64,000 bases of DNA from Brevibacillus_H sp041920465. Its GTDB lineage: Bacteria; Bacillota; Bacilli; Brevibacillales; Brevibacillaceae. Shown here one piece after another: positions 41,778-50,413 of the stretch. The notes under the pieces are model-generated. The model had not been told where the DNA came from, ran no database searches, and saw only the letters and a program-made list of their open reading frames with translations. The first letter of the stretch is position 1. Each line of letters opens with the position of its first letter. Location: NCBI GenBank assembly GCA_041920465.1, contig JBHGXW010000062.1, positions 1 to 64,000 of the forward strand. The letters are read 5' to 3'. Position numbers and translations under genes: made by a program.

Positions 41778-42890
41778 TTACTTCAGGTTTTCCGGATTGA
41801 GGCATTCCAGTTCCGGCACGACAAATTTTCCGTCTTTCCGGATCAGTCGGTCATCAAAATAAATTTCGCCGCCGCCCCATTCAGGACGTTGGATCAAAAC
41901 AAGATCCCAGTGAATGGAGGATTTGTTGCCGTTCGGCGCTTCATCGTAGCTTTGACCAGGGGTGAAATGCAAACTGCCGTCGATTTTCTCGTCAAACAGA
42001 ATATCTTTCATCGGATTTTGGATATACGGATTTACGCCGATCGCAAATTCGCCGACATAGCGCGCACCTTCGTCCGTATCGAAAATCTTGTTGATTCGTT
42101 CCGTATCGTTAGCCGTAGCTTCGATAATTTTGCCGTCTTTAAACGTCAACTTCACGTTGTCATAGGTAAATCCGTTATAAGGCGATGGCGTATTGTAGGA
42201 GATTACACCATTGACGGAGTCTTTAACCGGAGCTGTAAACACTTCGCCATCCGGGATGTTGTAGCTGCCAGCGCATTTAATCGCCGGAATCCCTTTAATG
42301 GAGAAGGTAAGATCAGTGCCTGGAGCGGTAATCCGCACTTTATCTGTTTTTTGCATCATTTCAACCAGATTGTCCATTGCTTTGGACATCTTGCTGTAAT
42401 CAAGATTGCATACCTGGAAGTAGAAATCCTCGAACGCTTCTGTACTCATATTGGCCAACTGCGCCATCGACGCGTTCGGATAGCGGAGAATCACCCATCT
42501 CGTTTCCGGCACGCGAACATCAAGGACCGGGCGTTGGAACAAGCGATTGTACAAGCTCATTTTGTCGCTTGGTACATCAGACATTTCATTGATGTTGTCA
42601 CCGCTGCGGATTCCGATGTAACAATCCATTTTCTTCATGAAAGCTACATCCGCTTCACGCATAACCGCCAATTGCTCTTCCTTGATTCCAAGGAGCAGTT
42701 CACGTTGGATGGAAGGATCGATTAACTGCACATAAGGGTTGCCGCCTGCTTCGTAAACTTTTTGAACAACGGCTTTCACCAGCTCAGGTACTTGCCCGAT
42801 CGCATAAATCAATACGTTTTCACCGGGCTGTACACGTGTGGAATAATTCACCAGGTTGTCTGCTAGCTGAACCAAACGAGGGTCTCTCAT
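41778..42890 (-). CDS. M29-family aminopeptidase
   Basis: A metal-dependent leucyl aminopeptidase of the AmpS/PepS/T family, 370 residues. It has an N-terminal substrate-handling domain (about 1-180) and a C-terminal metal site. Key segments are FEDFYFQVCNLDYSKM, EVFTAPVKDSVNG, the acidic EGARYVGEFAIGVNP, ILFDEKIDGSLHFTPG and SSIHWDLV, which hold the Glu/His/Asp metal ligands. Cytoplasmic peptide turnover. ATG 42888-42890 was chosen; a GTG 6 codons upstream would overlap the GTGAGG ribosome binding site. Confidence 0.9.
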   Translation of the reverse strand: MRDPRLVQLADNLVNYSTRVQPGENVLIYAIGQVPELVKAVVQKVYEAGGNPYVQLIDPSIQRELLLGIKEEQLAVMREADVAFMKKMDCYIGIRSGDNINEMSDVPSDKMSLYNRLFQRPVLDVRVPETRWVILRYPNASMAQLANMSTEAFEDFYFQVCNLDYSKMSKAMDNLVEMMQKTDKVRITAPGTDLTFSIKGIPAIKCAGSYNIPDGEVFTAPVKDSVNGVISYNTPSPYNGFTYDNVKLTFKDGKIIEATANDTERINKIFDTDEGARYVGEFAIGVNPYIQNPMKDILFDEKIDGSLHFTPGQSYDEAPNGNKSSIHWDLVLIQRPEWGGGEIYFDDRLIRKDGKFVVPELECLNPENLK

Positions 42891-42954
42891 TTTCTGTATG
42901 TACCTCACTTTCGTCTGCTTACTTTGTATCGAAGCTTTTTCTAACTATAAAATA

Positions 42955-43049
42955 AAGTTTAATCGCTTTAAATTATGAAAGTGGTTAAACTTTCTTTCCA
43001 ATCATGCAGCCAGTGGAAAAACGATTGTCCATTTCTGACAACGTTTTTC
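42955..43049. repeat. Hairpin C, copy 2, plus short repeat A relative
   Basis: AAAGTTTAATCGCTTT faces AAAGTGGTTAAACTTTC (42955-42994). It is followed by GGAAAAACGATTGTC facing GACAACGTTTTTC (43016-43049), a terminator-like stem with T runs on both strands. It lies just upstream of the aminopeptidase gene. Confidence 0.7.
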
Positions 43050-43140
43050 TTATTATGATTGTACACAAATTCAATTACAAAGCGTAGTCAACTAATAAAA
43101 TTTTTTCTTCTGAATAAAAAGTTTTTATTTTCAAAAAATA

Positions 43141-43160
43141 GGCTGCTCCTCCAGAGCAGC
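43141..43160 (-). terminator. Hairpin with T run on the minus strand
   Basis: GGCTGCTC pairs with GAGCAGCC; the minus strand continues TATTTTTT. It may be a back-up terminator for the yjcZ-type genes. No gene was found in 43050-43230. Confidence 0.55.
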
Positions 43161-43232
43161 CCCATGGTGAAACTCGCTTAGCAAGATTCGGTATTTTAGC
43201 ATATGCGGCAACTTGCTTTACTTTCCAGGATA

Positions 43233-43264
43233 CAAAAAAAGACTAGCCTTCGCTAGCCTTTTGA
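43233..43264 (-). terminator. Terminator of the first YjcZ-type gene
   Basis: AAAAG and CTAGC arms around a GAAG loop; the minus strand ends in seven Ts, 14 bases past the stop codon. Confidence 0.75.
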
Positions 43265-43277
43265 GTCCTCACATGAA

Positions 43278-43367
43278 TCAGTCTGATGCACCGACGATTA
43301 CCAGCAGGATGAACAGAACCAAAATTAAAGCGAAATCGTCGAAATTTCCGTTGAAGAAGCTGCTCAT
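43278..43367 (-). CDS. YjcZ-family sporulation mini-protein A, 29 aa
   Basis: The chain is MSSFFNGNFDDF followed by ALILVLFILLVIVGASD. A short polar head and one hydrophobic helix ending in VGAS are the hallmark of YjcZ-type small proteins of spore formers. AGGAGG lies 7 bases before the ATG. It is almost identical in its hydrophobic part to the second gene 57 bases upstream. Confidence 0.85.
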   Translation of the reverse strand: MSSFFNGNFDDFALILVLFILLVIVGASD

Positions 43368-43424
43368 GACAATCCCTCCTTCTGGTTGAAGTCTTATGGT
43401 TTCCTTTAAGGTGCTTCCTTGCGA

Positions 43425-43514
43425 TTAGTCGTCAGAAGCACCCACAATTACCAGCAGGATGAACAATACGAGTATCAAACCGAAATCGTCTAAGCCATTA
43501 AGTATGCCGCTCAC
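43425..43514 (-). CDS. YjcZ-family sporulation mini-protein B, 29 aa
   Basis: A paralogue of the previous gene: MSGILNGLDDFGLI, then the LVLFILLVIVGASDD core. The GTG start at 43512-43514 has AGGAGG upstream. The pair likely arose by tandem duplication and was retained with different polar heads. A probable spore membrane or coat component; exact role unknown. Confidence 0.85.
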   Translation of the reverse strand: MSGILNGLDDFGLILVLFILLVIVGASDD

Positions 43515-43702
43515 ATGAAATCCTCCTTCTCGTTGGGTGTTTATCACTTACATCCATAGCATATGGGTGGAGAATGAAAGCTGGCACGGCATGTGCCTAG
43601 ATTTGCAAATCTTCGTTAAAAGGATAGGTTTATTATTCTGAATTCAAGGAAAAGCTAGAGGATACAAAATGACTTCAAAAAACGAAAGGATGGAAAAACC
43701 CT

Positions 43703-43939
43703 ATGAGAAGAGACATCTCCCTTGCTCATCAGCGAGATGGTGACTTGATTACGATTCGTGTCGGGGAAGGGTTTAAGTCAATTGTCTGGAAGGCACAGTA
43801 CGATATGGACTTTAATAAGGAATGTTTATTCTGCTCCTCCGGCAAAATCATTGGCTATCGCGTGGAAGACGAATTCGGCCATTCAGGCAAAGTGGCGATT
43901 TGCCCCCAGTGTGAAAAAGTAAATGTTGTTTACACGTAG
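43703..43939 (+). CDS. Small zinc-ribbon protein, 78 aa
   Basis: It contains CLFC (about residues 42-45) and CPQC (about 67-70), a likely zinc ribbon, after a beta-rich N-terminal half with GDLITIRVGEGF. I recognise no named family. AAAGGATGG lies before the ATG, and a terminator overlaps the stop codon, so it is a one-gene unit. Confidence 0.7.
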   Translation: MRRDISLAHQRDGDLITIRVGEGFKSIVWKAQYDMDFNKECLFCSSGKIIGYRVEDEFGHSGKVAICPQCEKVNVVYT

Positions 43940-43962
43940 GTACTAACTGTGTTAGTACCTTT
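43937..43962 (+). terminator. Terminator overlapping the stop codon of the zinc-ribbon gene
   Basis: AGGTACTAAC pairs with TTAGTACCT, then seven Ts. It begins inside the TAG stop. Confidence 0.85.
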
Positions 43963-44064
43963 TTTTATAGGGGCACATACCTTGATAACAAAACGTTCAC
44001 TTCCGATTTTTGTGAAAAACGGCGAGACGTTTTCACAGAATGGGGGAATAGAAAGGGTGTCCGC

Positions 44065-45174
44065 ATGAGAAACAGCACCATCGGAATCTTAACCTGGCGT
44101 AGTGGCACCAGATTTGCCGAGCCCGCATTTTTTCGCCGGTTGATCCAGGAAGGGAAAGCATTGGGAGCAACCGTTTTTCTGTTTTCACCGGATGATGTAT
44201 TTGAATCAAAACGCCAAGTCCGCGGATTTGTCCCGTCTGAGGAGGGAGGATGGACGAGCAAATGGTTTTCGTGGCCGGATATTGTCATCGACCGTTATCG
44301 CTATTACCCGAAACCCAAGCATAAAAACTATCTCGCGTTTCGCAAGCAGCCTTTATTTTTTTATGCCAACAGCAGATTCTCCAGTAAATGGAATGTATAT
44401 CAAGTGCTTGCCCAGGATGAACAAATGCGCCGCTGGCTCCCGGAGACAGTTGCCTACAGCAAAGAAGATCTGTTGGCCATGATCGCCAAGCATCCGGTTG
44501 TTTACCTCAAACCAAACAACGGTACAGGCGGACGCAGCATTGTCAGCATCAAACAGATAAACGGCCAGTTCCATTTGCTTGGACGCAGCAAGCACGGCGG
44601 TCGTAAAGTGGCTGCACAGCTTTCCGGAAAAGTCCAATTGGTCAATTGGGTGGAAAATTGGATTGAGAATGAGAAGCTGGACAACGAATTTTTCTTGATC
44701 CAGCAAGGCCTTAATCTTGATTTGGTGCCCAAGCGAACCGTTGATATGCGTCTGTTGATTCAGAAGGATGAATTTGGAGTGTGGCAAATTACCGGACTAG
44801 GAGTTAGAGTAGGGGGAGAAAAGAGCTCAACCTCCAACCTTCACGGAGGAGGAAAGGCAGTCGATGCCGTTGCCTTTTTAACCCCGCGGTTTGGAACGTA
44901 CAAAACGAAGACGATTTTGGAAGAATGCCGCCGGCTGGCCTTTCGATTGGTAGAGGTAGTGGAAAAACATTACGGCCGGATGATCGAGTTCGGCTTAGAT
45001 ATTGGCATTGATGTAAACGGCAAAGTTTGGCTAATCGAGCAAAATCCCAAACCAGGCCGCGACATTTTCCGCGGTCTGAAACAAGCAGCCCGTTATCGGT
45101 TAGCCGTGCGCAGACCTTTGCAGTATGCCCTGTTTCTTTTGCGTGAAGAGCGAAAGGATAAAGCCTCCAATTAA
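44065..45174 (+). CDS. YheC/YheD-type spore coat-associated ATP-grasp protein
   Basis: 369 residues. The N-terminal part begins STIGILTWRSGTRFAEPAFF, and the ATP-grasp domain (about 140-355) carries VYLKPNNGTGGRSIVSI as nucleotide loop and IEFGLDIGIDVNGKVWLIEQNPKPGR as Mg-ATP site. Homologues sit on the endospore coat in Bacillus. A ligase activity, joining an amino acid or peptide, is inferred from the fold only. Transcribed alone with a terminator at its end. Confidence 0.88.
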   Translation: MRNSTIGILTWRSGTRFAEPAFFRRLIQEGKALGATVFLFSPDDVFESKRQVRGFVPSEEGGWTSKWFSWPDIVIDRYRYYPKPKHKNYLAFRKQPLFFYANSRFSSKWNVYQVLAQDEQMRRWLPETVAYSKEDLLAMIAKHPVVYLKPNNGTGGRSIVSIKQINGQFHLLGRSKHGGRKVAAQLSGKVQLVNWVENWIENEKLDNEFFLIQQGLNLDLVPKRTVDMRLLIQKDEFGVWQITGLGVRVGGEKSSTSNLHGGGKAVDAVAFLTPRFGTYKTKTILEECRRLAFRLVEVVEKHYGRMIEFGLDIGIDVNGKVWLIEQNPKPGRDIFRGLKQAARYRLAVRRPLQYALFLLREERKDKASN

Positions 45175-45192
45175 TAGGGAGGCTTATTTTTT
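45160..45192 (+). terminator. Terminator overlapping the yheC/D-type stop
   Basis: AAGCCTCC pairs with GGAGGCTT around the TAA stop, followed by ATTTTTT. Confidence 0.8.
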
Positions 45193-45308
45193 GGGATTTC
45201 ACCCACCATGTACCACAAAGGTCCAGGCAGGAATTTGTGTAGGTTCCGCGAATTTTTAGTTGGGTGTCAGATAGTGTATGCCATAAGGTTAAGAGAGGGG
45301 AATTATTC

Positions 45309-45707
45309 ATGCAGAAGAAATGCAGCCGTTGTGGATGCGAAATGGGCATCGTGCTGCGCAACGTAGTGTACCGCAGCCGCGTGAAAATTCACAATGTGCC
45401 GGTACACGTCTGTCTGAACGATGACTGTGCACACTCCCAGGTTGTAGAAACGGTCAAAGAAGAATTGAAACAACTGATGGAAGATTTGGGACCTCGACCT
45501 TCCAAGCAGGAGATTGATTTTCATTTAGTATCAGAATTTTCCAACATTCTGGTAATGGCTGCCGATAAATATGAAGACGTAGAAGTAAAACATGCTGTAG
45601 CAGAAAGAATTAACGAACTTTTAGATATTTTTTTGCTTGCCCAATCGCTTGGGGATGAGAAGTGGATGAACGAAACCCGCCGCCGACTGACGCAAATTAT
45701 CATGTAG
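45309..45707 (+). CDS. YgiT-type zinc-finger protein, 132 aa
   Basis: The N-terminal finger has CSRCGCEMG and later CLNDDCAHS (about residues 4-45), in the pattern of MqsA/YgiT-type zinc fingers that often regulate toxins. A helical C-terminal tail (about 60-130) follows. No toxin gene is adjacent, so a toxin-antitoxin role is unsupported. ATG 45309 lies 8 bases behind GAGAGGGG. Confidence 0.75.
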   Translation: MQKKCSRCGCEMGIVLRNVVYRSRVKIHNVPVHVCLNDDCAHSQVVETVKEELKQLMEDLGPRPSKQEIDFHLVSEFSNILVMAADKYEDVEVKHAVAERINELLDIFLLAQSLGDEKWMNETRRRLTQIIM

Positions 45708-45866
45708 CCGATTTTAGCAGGGATACATAGATGTGCCTCCCTTGCGTTTCCAGCATATTCATGTTGAAATAGAAGAAAGGATGAACGTGAAGAGCATCGG
45801 GTGCGAGTATCGGCTGAATCGCGCTGACTCGCTGCTCTCGCGAATCGAAGTGGAGGATTGAACAGA

Positions 45867-46205
45867 ATGTCTATTCCAATAAAACTGCATTCCGTTGAGG
45901 ATCTCAATCATTTTCTGGATCAACCTAGCCGTCGGATTTTATTCAAGCACAGTACGACTTGTCCGATCAGTTCTCAGGCACATGACGAGTTTGAAGCGTT
46001 TTTGGCTGACCATGCGATTCCTGCGGCTGTTATCCTGGTAAGGGAAGATCGCCCCGTTTCCAATGAAGTGGAGGCGCGATTTGGTATTAAGCATGAGTCT
46101 CCGCAGATCTTTTTGCTGGAAGATCAAACGGTCAAATGGCATACATCTCATTGGAAAATCACGAAGCAAGCGATTGCCGAGGCACTTACGGAAGCCCTTG
46201 CCTAA
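45867..46205 (+). CDS. ytxJ: Monothiol bacilliredoxin YtxJ
   Basis: A thioredoxin-fold protein of 112 residues with a single active cysteine in HSTTCPISSQA (about residue 33), as in YtxJ, which removes bacillithiol from S-bacillithiolated proteins. The cis-proline loop is KHESPQIFLLE. This implies that the organism makes bacillithiol. ATG 45867 was chosen, with TGGAGG 10 bases upstream. The pterin dehydratase gene follows after 29 bases. Confidence 0.88.
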   Translation: MSIPIKLHSVEDLNHFLDQPSRRILFKHSTTCPISSQAHDEFEAFLADHAIPAAVILVREDRPVSNEVEARFGIKHESPQIFLLEDQTVKWHTSHWKITKQAIAEALTEALA

Positions 46206-46234
46206 CGGAACGCAACGATAAGGGAGGAGAAGCT

Positions 46235-46660
46235 GTGGAGCGCTTGACGGAAGAGCAAATTGCGGAAGGATTGGCCCTTGCAGCAGGTTGGGTCCGAAAA
46301 GACGAGAAATGGATAGAGAAGAAGTTCCGTTTCCAAGAATTCATGGATGGCATCGCCTTTATCAATAAAGTGGCGGATTTGGCTGAACAGTTGAACCACC
46401 ACCCGATGATCGCAATTGACTACAAGCTGATCACCTTGCGCCTTTCTTCGTGGAGTGCCGGCGGATTGACCGGTCTTGACATGCGAATGGCACAATCAAT
46501 CAGCTGTATGACAAGTAGAGGGAATAATGGGGAAAAACCGGTAAAGCTGACCCTCGCAGGCTTGCTTCAATGTTTCATGCCGTGCATCTTCGCGAAGATA
46601 TTGCGGGAACAGGGAATCTATTGTTGTTTATCATTCTGCTTTGGCTCGGTCTTCTCATAA
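46235..46660 (+). CDS. Pterin-4a-carbinolamine dehydratase with frameshifted C-terminus
   Basis: Residues 3-89 are a normal dehydratase domain: LTEEQIAEGLALAAGWV, the active-site block LNHHPMIAIDYKLI, and SWSAGGLTGLDMRMAQSI. The family normally ends a few residues later. Here the frame runs on for about 50 unrelated residues, while the other frame reads NQLYDK and stops at 46516-46518. The site is CAATCAAT; loss of one AATC unit from a threefold repeat explains the shift. The catalytic histidines are retained, so activity may survive. Start GTG 46235 behind GGGAGGAG. Confidence 0.82.
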   Translation: MERLTEEQIAEGLALAAGWVRKDEKWIEKKFRFQEFMDGIAFINKVADLAEQLNHHPMIAIDYKLITLRLSSWSAGGLTGLDMRMAQSISCMTSRGNNGEKPVKLTLAGLLQCFMPCIFAKILREQGIYCCLSFCFGSVFS

Positions 46661-46669
46661 CGAAACACA

Positions 46670-46705
46670 AAAACAGGCAGCCTTAATGGCTGCCTGCATT
46701 TTTTA
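46670..46705 (+). terminator. Terminator after the pterin dehydratase
   Basis: CAGGCAGCC pairs with GGCTGCCTG, then TTTTTT. Confidence 0.88.
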
Positions 46706-46709
46706 AGGT

Positions 46710-46808
46710 TATGGGTTGTCGACCAAAACGCAACGTCCTGTTGCATAGTCGACACTATCACATCCTGTACGTCGCGGCACAGCCTTAGGTTACGCCGGGG
46801 AGGTTTTA
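46710..46808 (-). repeat. Repeat B, medium copy with CAGGAYG hairpins
   Basis: GTCGAC at 46718-46723 and 46748-46753 enclose GCAAC-GTCCT-GTTGC (46730-46744). This is the same two-tier hairpin as at 190-225, but with paired changes in both stems. A second loop, CATCCTG, lies at 46761-46767. Read on the minus strand the loops are CAGGACG and CAGGATG. It abuts the stop codon of the FtsA-like gene. Confidence 0.75.
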
Positions 46809-48989
46809 CTCCCAGTACAGCTCCAATTTGTCTCCGCTGTGGATCTCGGATTGAAAAGAAGCCGGTTCGCCATTAATCAGCATAACCAATCGTGTCACCT
46901 GGGCTTCTTGCGGCTTGTCCAGTGAGAAGTCGACATAGCGGAACACATCATTAAATACAGGGGCAGAGCCTTGAGCGGTCTGTACATGGATAACGGCTCC
47001 GTCCTTGATTGGCTCAGTTACCGGTACTTTTTGGCCATTCATCGTCACTGACATGTGGGCAGTCTCAATGACAACCGGTTTGCCGTTAAATGTCACTTTC
47101 ATCTCCTGTTGTACCCAATCTTCGGCTGGTATCATCTCTTGGATGGTCGGAAGAGGAAAAGACTCCTCCGTCAGTTCGATCTGATCGCCGGAGCTTACAC
47201 GGGATGTCAAGCTGGCTTCCTTGCCGTTCACAAGGAATTTGCGCACTGTCTGCGGCAGAACATATTCACGGCCATTTAAACTGAAGCGGATAAAAGCATG
47301 TTCTTGCCCTTGCTTGTCTGAATAGTCGATGCCCGCTTCCTTCAGTACCTCTTCTAACGTACGGGGAAGCCGAACTTCTATCTGGTCGCGATCATGCAAG
47401 CTTGCATGCAGATCATGAGCGACACCGTTGATGAGGGCGATTGGACCGAGTGAGACAGGTCTTTTGTTTATGGTCACATCAAGTGTATCGGCTTCGGTCA
47501 CCAAATCCAGAATGGTTGCCGCTGCTTCTTCTCCATCTTGGCCGGGCACAACCACTATGACGTCTCCGTCTGCGATTGCCTCATCCAGACTCGCAGCTGT
47601 TTGGTTTTTGGTGATAATAGGAGCGGTACCATGACCGCCAGGAATCATTTTCATCCGCCCGTTAAAGGTTACGGTCATCGCCATGCCTGGTCGTCCGTAC
47701 AGGCGGCGGATATCGATTCCGGCGGCAAGCAGCGCATCTCCCAGCGTCATCTTCCGCAGATCAAAAATCCGTACCGGTGTCTCGTTCACCGTAACGGTTA
47801 CGTATCTAATCGGGTGGCGTTGGGCAGCCACCGCAATCCCCACCGGTGTGACGAATTCAGGCCCGTTGATCAGCGGATGTGTGCCAACGAACTGCTTGAT
47901 TGCATCTGCTCCGCGGACGGCTACACGGGCAGCCGGTATCTGCAGGAATTCCGCTACTTTATCAGGTAGTTTCGGAGTTAAGCTTCCACCGCCTACCAGC
48001 ATGACAGCCTGCGGGGGTCTGCCGTTTAGTTCAATAATTTTGTCGGCAATTTTTTTGGCAAGGTTGGAGATGTCCTGGTCAATCGCGGCAACGACCTCCT
48101 CCCTGACAAGGGAGTGTTCCAGTCCTAGAATATCCTGAAACTGCACAGTCTCTTGGCTGGTGAGCGCGCGTTTCACCGATTCAGCGACGGGGAAGTCCAG
48201 CAAAAAGGCGTTCATCAGCGCATCGGTTATCTCGTCGCCGGCGACCGGCACCATGCCGTAAGCCGTAATCGTCCCATCCTCGGTTAACGCGATGTCGGAC
48301 GTGCCTGCTCCAATGTCAACCAACGCGATGTTTAACCGTCTCATCGTAGGCGGGATCAACACGTTGATAGCGGCAATCGGCTCAAGAGTGAGTGCCTGCA
48401 TTTCCAGATCACACCGCTTCAATGCAGCCAGAAGCGAGTCGACCACGACACGGGGAAGAAAAGTGGCGATTACTTCCACCCCTGCTTTTTCTCCCCGCTG
48501 ATCAATCAAATTGCCGATTACTTCATTATCTAGATAATAGTTTACAACGCTGTAGCCAACACAGTAGTAATGGGTGGAATCCCGGTCGTTCAGTTCACGG
48601 GCGAGCTGGGATTGGGCTTCTTGAATAGCGGAAAACTCCAGTCGCAGAACATCCTCCCTGGTCAGCCAGGAAAGCGGAGAAATATCCATTTCAAAGGTCG
48701 TACGGCAAGTCCGGAGGGAGCGTCCGGCTGCAGCAACGGCTACTTTGGTGAGAGGGCCGTGTGTTTCGTTAAGCCGTGCTTTCACCTGGTCAATCACTTT
48801 GGCCACCGCCACAACATCGTGAATTTGGCCATCCAGCATGGACCGTTCGTTATGTTCTTGAATTACGCAATCTACAACCCGGAACTGATCGTGGTCAGGT
48901 TGGACGATTAATCCCACGACGCTTCGAGTTCCAATATCCAAGGCAAAAATCAAACCCTTTGCCGGATTCATCTCTGTATGCTGTGACAC
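46806..48989 (-). CDS. Large FtsA-like actin-fold protein with repeated C-terminal modules
   Basis: 727 residues. Residues 12-400 are an FtsA/PilM-type ATPase: ALDIGTRSVVGLIV as phosphate 1, an SHS2-like insert, LVDIGAGTSDIALTEDGTI as phosphate 2 and MLVGGGSLTPKLPDKVAEFL as the adenosine site. Residues 410-727 hold four to five repeated beta-rich modules with NG and GD turns (for example VTFNGKP, SSGDQIEL and HSGDKLELYWE). Its role may be in cell envelope or division assembly; it is not the canonical FtsA, being far longer and not next to ftsZ. Start GTG 48987-48989. Confidence 0.82.
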   Translation of the reverse strand: MSQHTEMNPAKGLIFALDIGTRSVVGLIVQPDHDQFRVVDCVIQEHNERSMLDGQIHDVVAVAKVIDQVKARLNETHGPLTKVAVAAAGRSLRTCRTTFEMDISPLSWLTREDVLRLEFSAIQEAQSQLARELNDRDSTHYYCVGYSVVNYYLDNEVIGNLIDQRGEKAGVEVIATFLPRVVVDSLLAALKRCDLEMQALTLEPIAAINVLIPPTMRRLNIALVDIGAGTSDIALTEDGTITAYGMVPVAGDEITDALMNAFLLDFPVAESVKRALTSQETVQFQDILGLEHSLVREEVVAAIDQDISNLAKKIADKIIELNGRPPQAVMLVGGGSLTPKLPDKVAEFLQIPAARVAVRGADAIKQFVGTHPLINGPEFVTPVGIAVAAQRHPIRYVTVTVNETPVRIFDLRKMTLGDALLAAGIDIRRLYGRPGMAMTVTFNGRMKMIPGGHGTAPIITKNQTAASLDEAIADGDVIVVVPGQDGEEAAATILDLVTEADTLDVTINKRPVSLGPIALINGVAHDLHASLHDRDQIEVRLPRTLEEVLKEAGIDYSDKQGQEHAFIRFSLNGREYVLPQTVRKFLVNGKEASLTSRVSSGDQIELTEESFPLPTIQEMIPAEDWVQQEMKVTFNGKPVVIETAHMSVTMNGQKVPVTEPIKDGAVIHVQTAQGSAPVFNDVFRYVDFSLDKPQEAQVTRLVMLINGEPASFQSEIHSGDKLELYWE

Positions 48990-49144
48990 ATTTTGTCACT
49001 CCTTATTGGGAAAACTTGGGCGTAGCCAAGCCTGTAGGCGTCCGCAGAAACTTCACTCTTACATAATATATTAGTTTGTGGTCAGGATGAAAGAATCCTG
49101 TCGAATTATAGAATAAATTCTAGTGATTATGTGATTATCGAAAA

Positions 49145-49158
49145 TGAAAGCGCTTCGA
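49145..49158 (+). promoter_or_regulatory. cre-like site upstream of aroA
   Basis: TGAAAGCGCTTCGA matches the TGNAANCGNTNNCA catabolite consensus except for one position. Its nearest genes are aroA and, further on, ccpA itself. Tentative. Confidence 0.35.
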
Positions 49159-49276
49159 ATATTTTTACAATTCACTTTCGCGCTTTTTGGTGCTAAATTG
49201 CTGACAAACAAATCTTCATCGCTTATAATAGTCCCTAACCTTTGGGAGAGCATATGAGATGAGAGGTGGAGAGAAG

Positions 49277-50368
49277 ATGAGTAATGAGCAAGTAGAAAAA
49301 CTTCGCAAGCAATTGGATGAAATTAACCTTGAGATTTTGGCAATGATCAATAGACGCGCCGAGTTGGTTCAAGAGTTAGGCAAAGCGAAGCTGAAACAAG
49401 GCGTCAACCGCTTCGATCCTGAGCGTGAACGCCAGATGCTGAATCTCTTGGTCCAAAATAATAATGGACCGTTCAAGGATGAGACGATTGTCCATTTATT
49501 CAAGCAAATTTTCAAAGCATCGCTTGATCTGCAAAAGGACGATAACAAAAAGGTTCTGTTGGTAAGCCGCAAGAAGAAGTCAGAAGATACTGTTATCACG
49601 ATTAAAGGCGTTGAATTCGGTGGAGCAAGCCCAATTTTGATCGCCGGACCTTGCTCGGTTGAAAGCTATGAGCAAGTGCGTGCCGTAGCAGAAAACCACG
49701 TGAAGCAAGGGCTGCGCGTATTGCGCGGCGGGGCGTACAAGCCGCGCACTTCGCCATACGACTTCCAGGGACTCGGCGTAGAGGGCTTGGAAATCCTGAA
49801 GCGCATCGGGGATGAATACAACCTCGTGACGATCAGTGAAATTGTCAACCCGGCTGATCTGGAGTTGGCAACCAAATACATCGACGTGATTCAAATCGGT
49901 GCCCGCAACATGCAGAACTTCGAACTCTTGAAAGCGGCAGGCCGTCTCAATCATCCTATTCTGTTAAAACGCGGTCTCTCAGCAACGATTGAGGAGTTCA
50001 TTTACGCTGCCGAGTATATCTTGTCAGAAGGAAATACACAAGTAATGCTGTGCGAGCGAGGAATCCGCACCTACGAAAAAGCGACACGCAACACGCTGGA
50101 TATCTCCGCTGTACCGTTGTTGAAACAGGAAACACACTTGCCGGTATTCGTTGATGTGACACATTCCACCGGCCGCCGCGATCTGTTGCTGCCGACTGCC
50201 AAAGCAGGTCTTGCGGTTGGTTCAGATGGTATCATGATTGAGGTGCATCCTGATCCGGATGTGGCCTTGTCCGATGCGAAACAGCAAGTAACCATTCCGC
50301 AGTTCAACGAGATTCTGGAACAATTGAGAGCATCCGGCCTATACAAGGATGCATTGTCTGTTCGCTAA
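49277..50368 (+). CDS. aroA: Bifunctional chorismate mutase / DAHP synthase
   Basis: First step of the shikimate pathway, fused to a feedback-sensing chorismate mutase domain, as in Bacillus AroA. Residues 1-85 are the AroQ-type mutase (LRKQLDEINLEILAMINRRAELV). Residues 100-363 are the DAHP synthase barrel, with LIAGPCSVES, RGGAYKPRTSPYDFQG, GARNMQNF and DVTHSTGRRDL. ATG 49277 was chosen, with AGGTGGAG about 6 bases upstream, over ATG 49259. It lies upstream of ccpA, as in Bacillus. Confidence 0.96.
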   Translation: MSNEQVEKLRKQLDEINLEILAMINRRAELVQELGKAKLKQGVNRFDPERERQMLNLLVQNNNGPFKDETIVHLFKQIFKASLDLQKDDNKKVLLVSRKKKSEDTVITIKGVEFGGASPILIAGPCSVESYEQVRAVAENHVKQGLRVLRGGAYKPRTSPYDFQGLGVEGLEILKRIGDEYNLVTISEIVNPADLELATKYIDVIQIGARNMQNFELLKAAGRLNHPILLKRGLSATIEEFIYAAEYILSEGNTQVMLCERGIRTYEKATRNTLDISAVPLLKQETHLPVFVDVTHSTGRRDLLLPTAKAGLAVGSDGIMIEVHPDPDVALSDAKQQVTIPQFNEILEQLRASGLYKDALSVR

Positions 50369-50413
50369 GTAAAGTCAAGCAGGTTATCTTGACAGATGAA
50401 AATGGGTTCGCTA

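Noticed and set aside
45781..45861. 26-codon frame upstream of ytxJ
   Set aside because: The only ribosome binding site abuts its ATG, and the peptide has no recognisable features.
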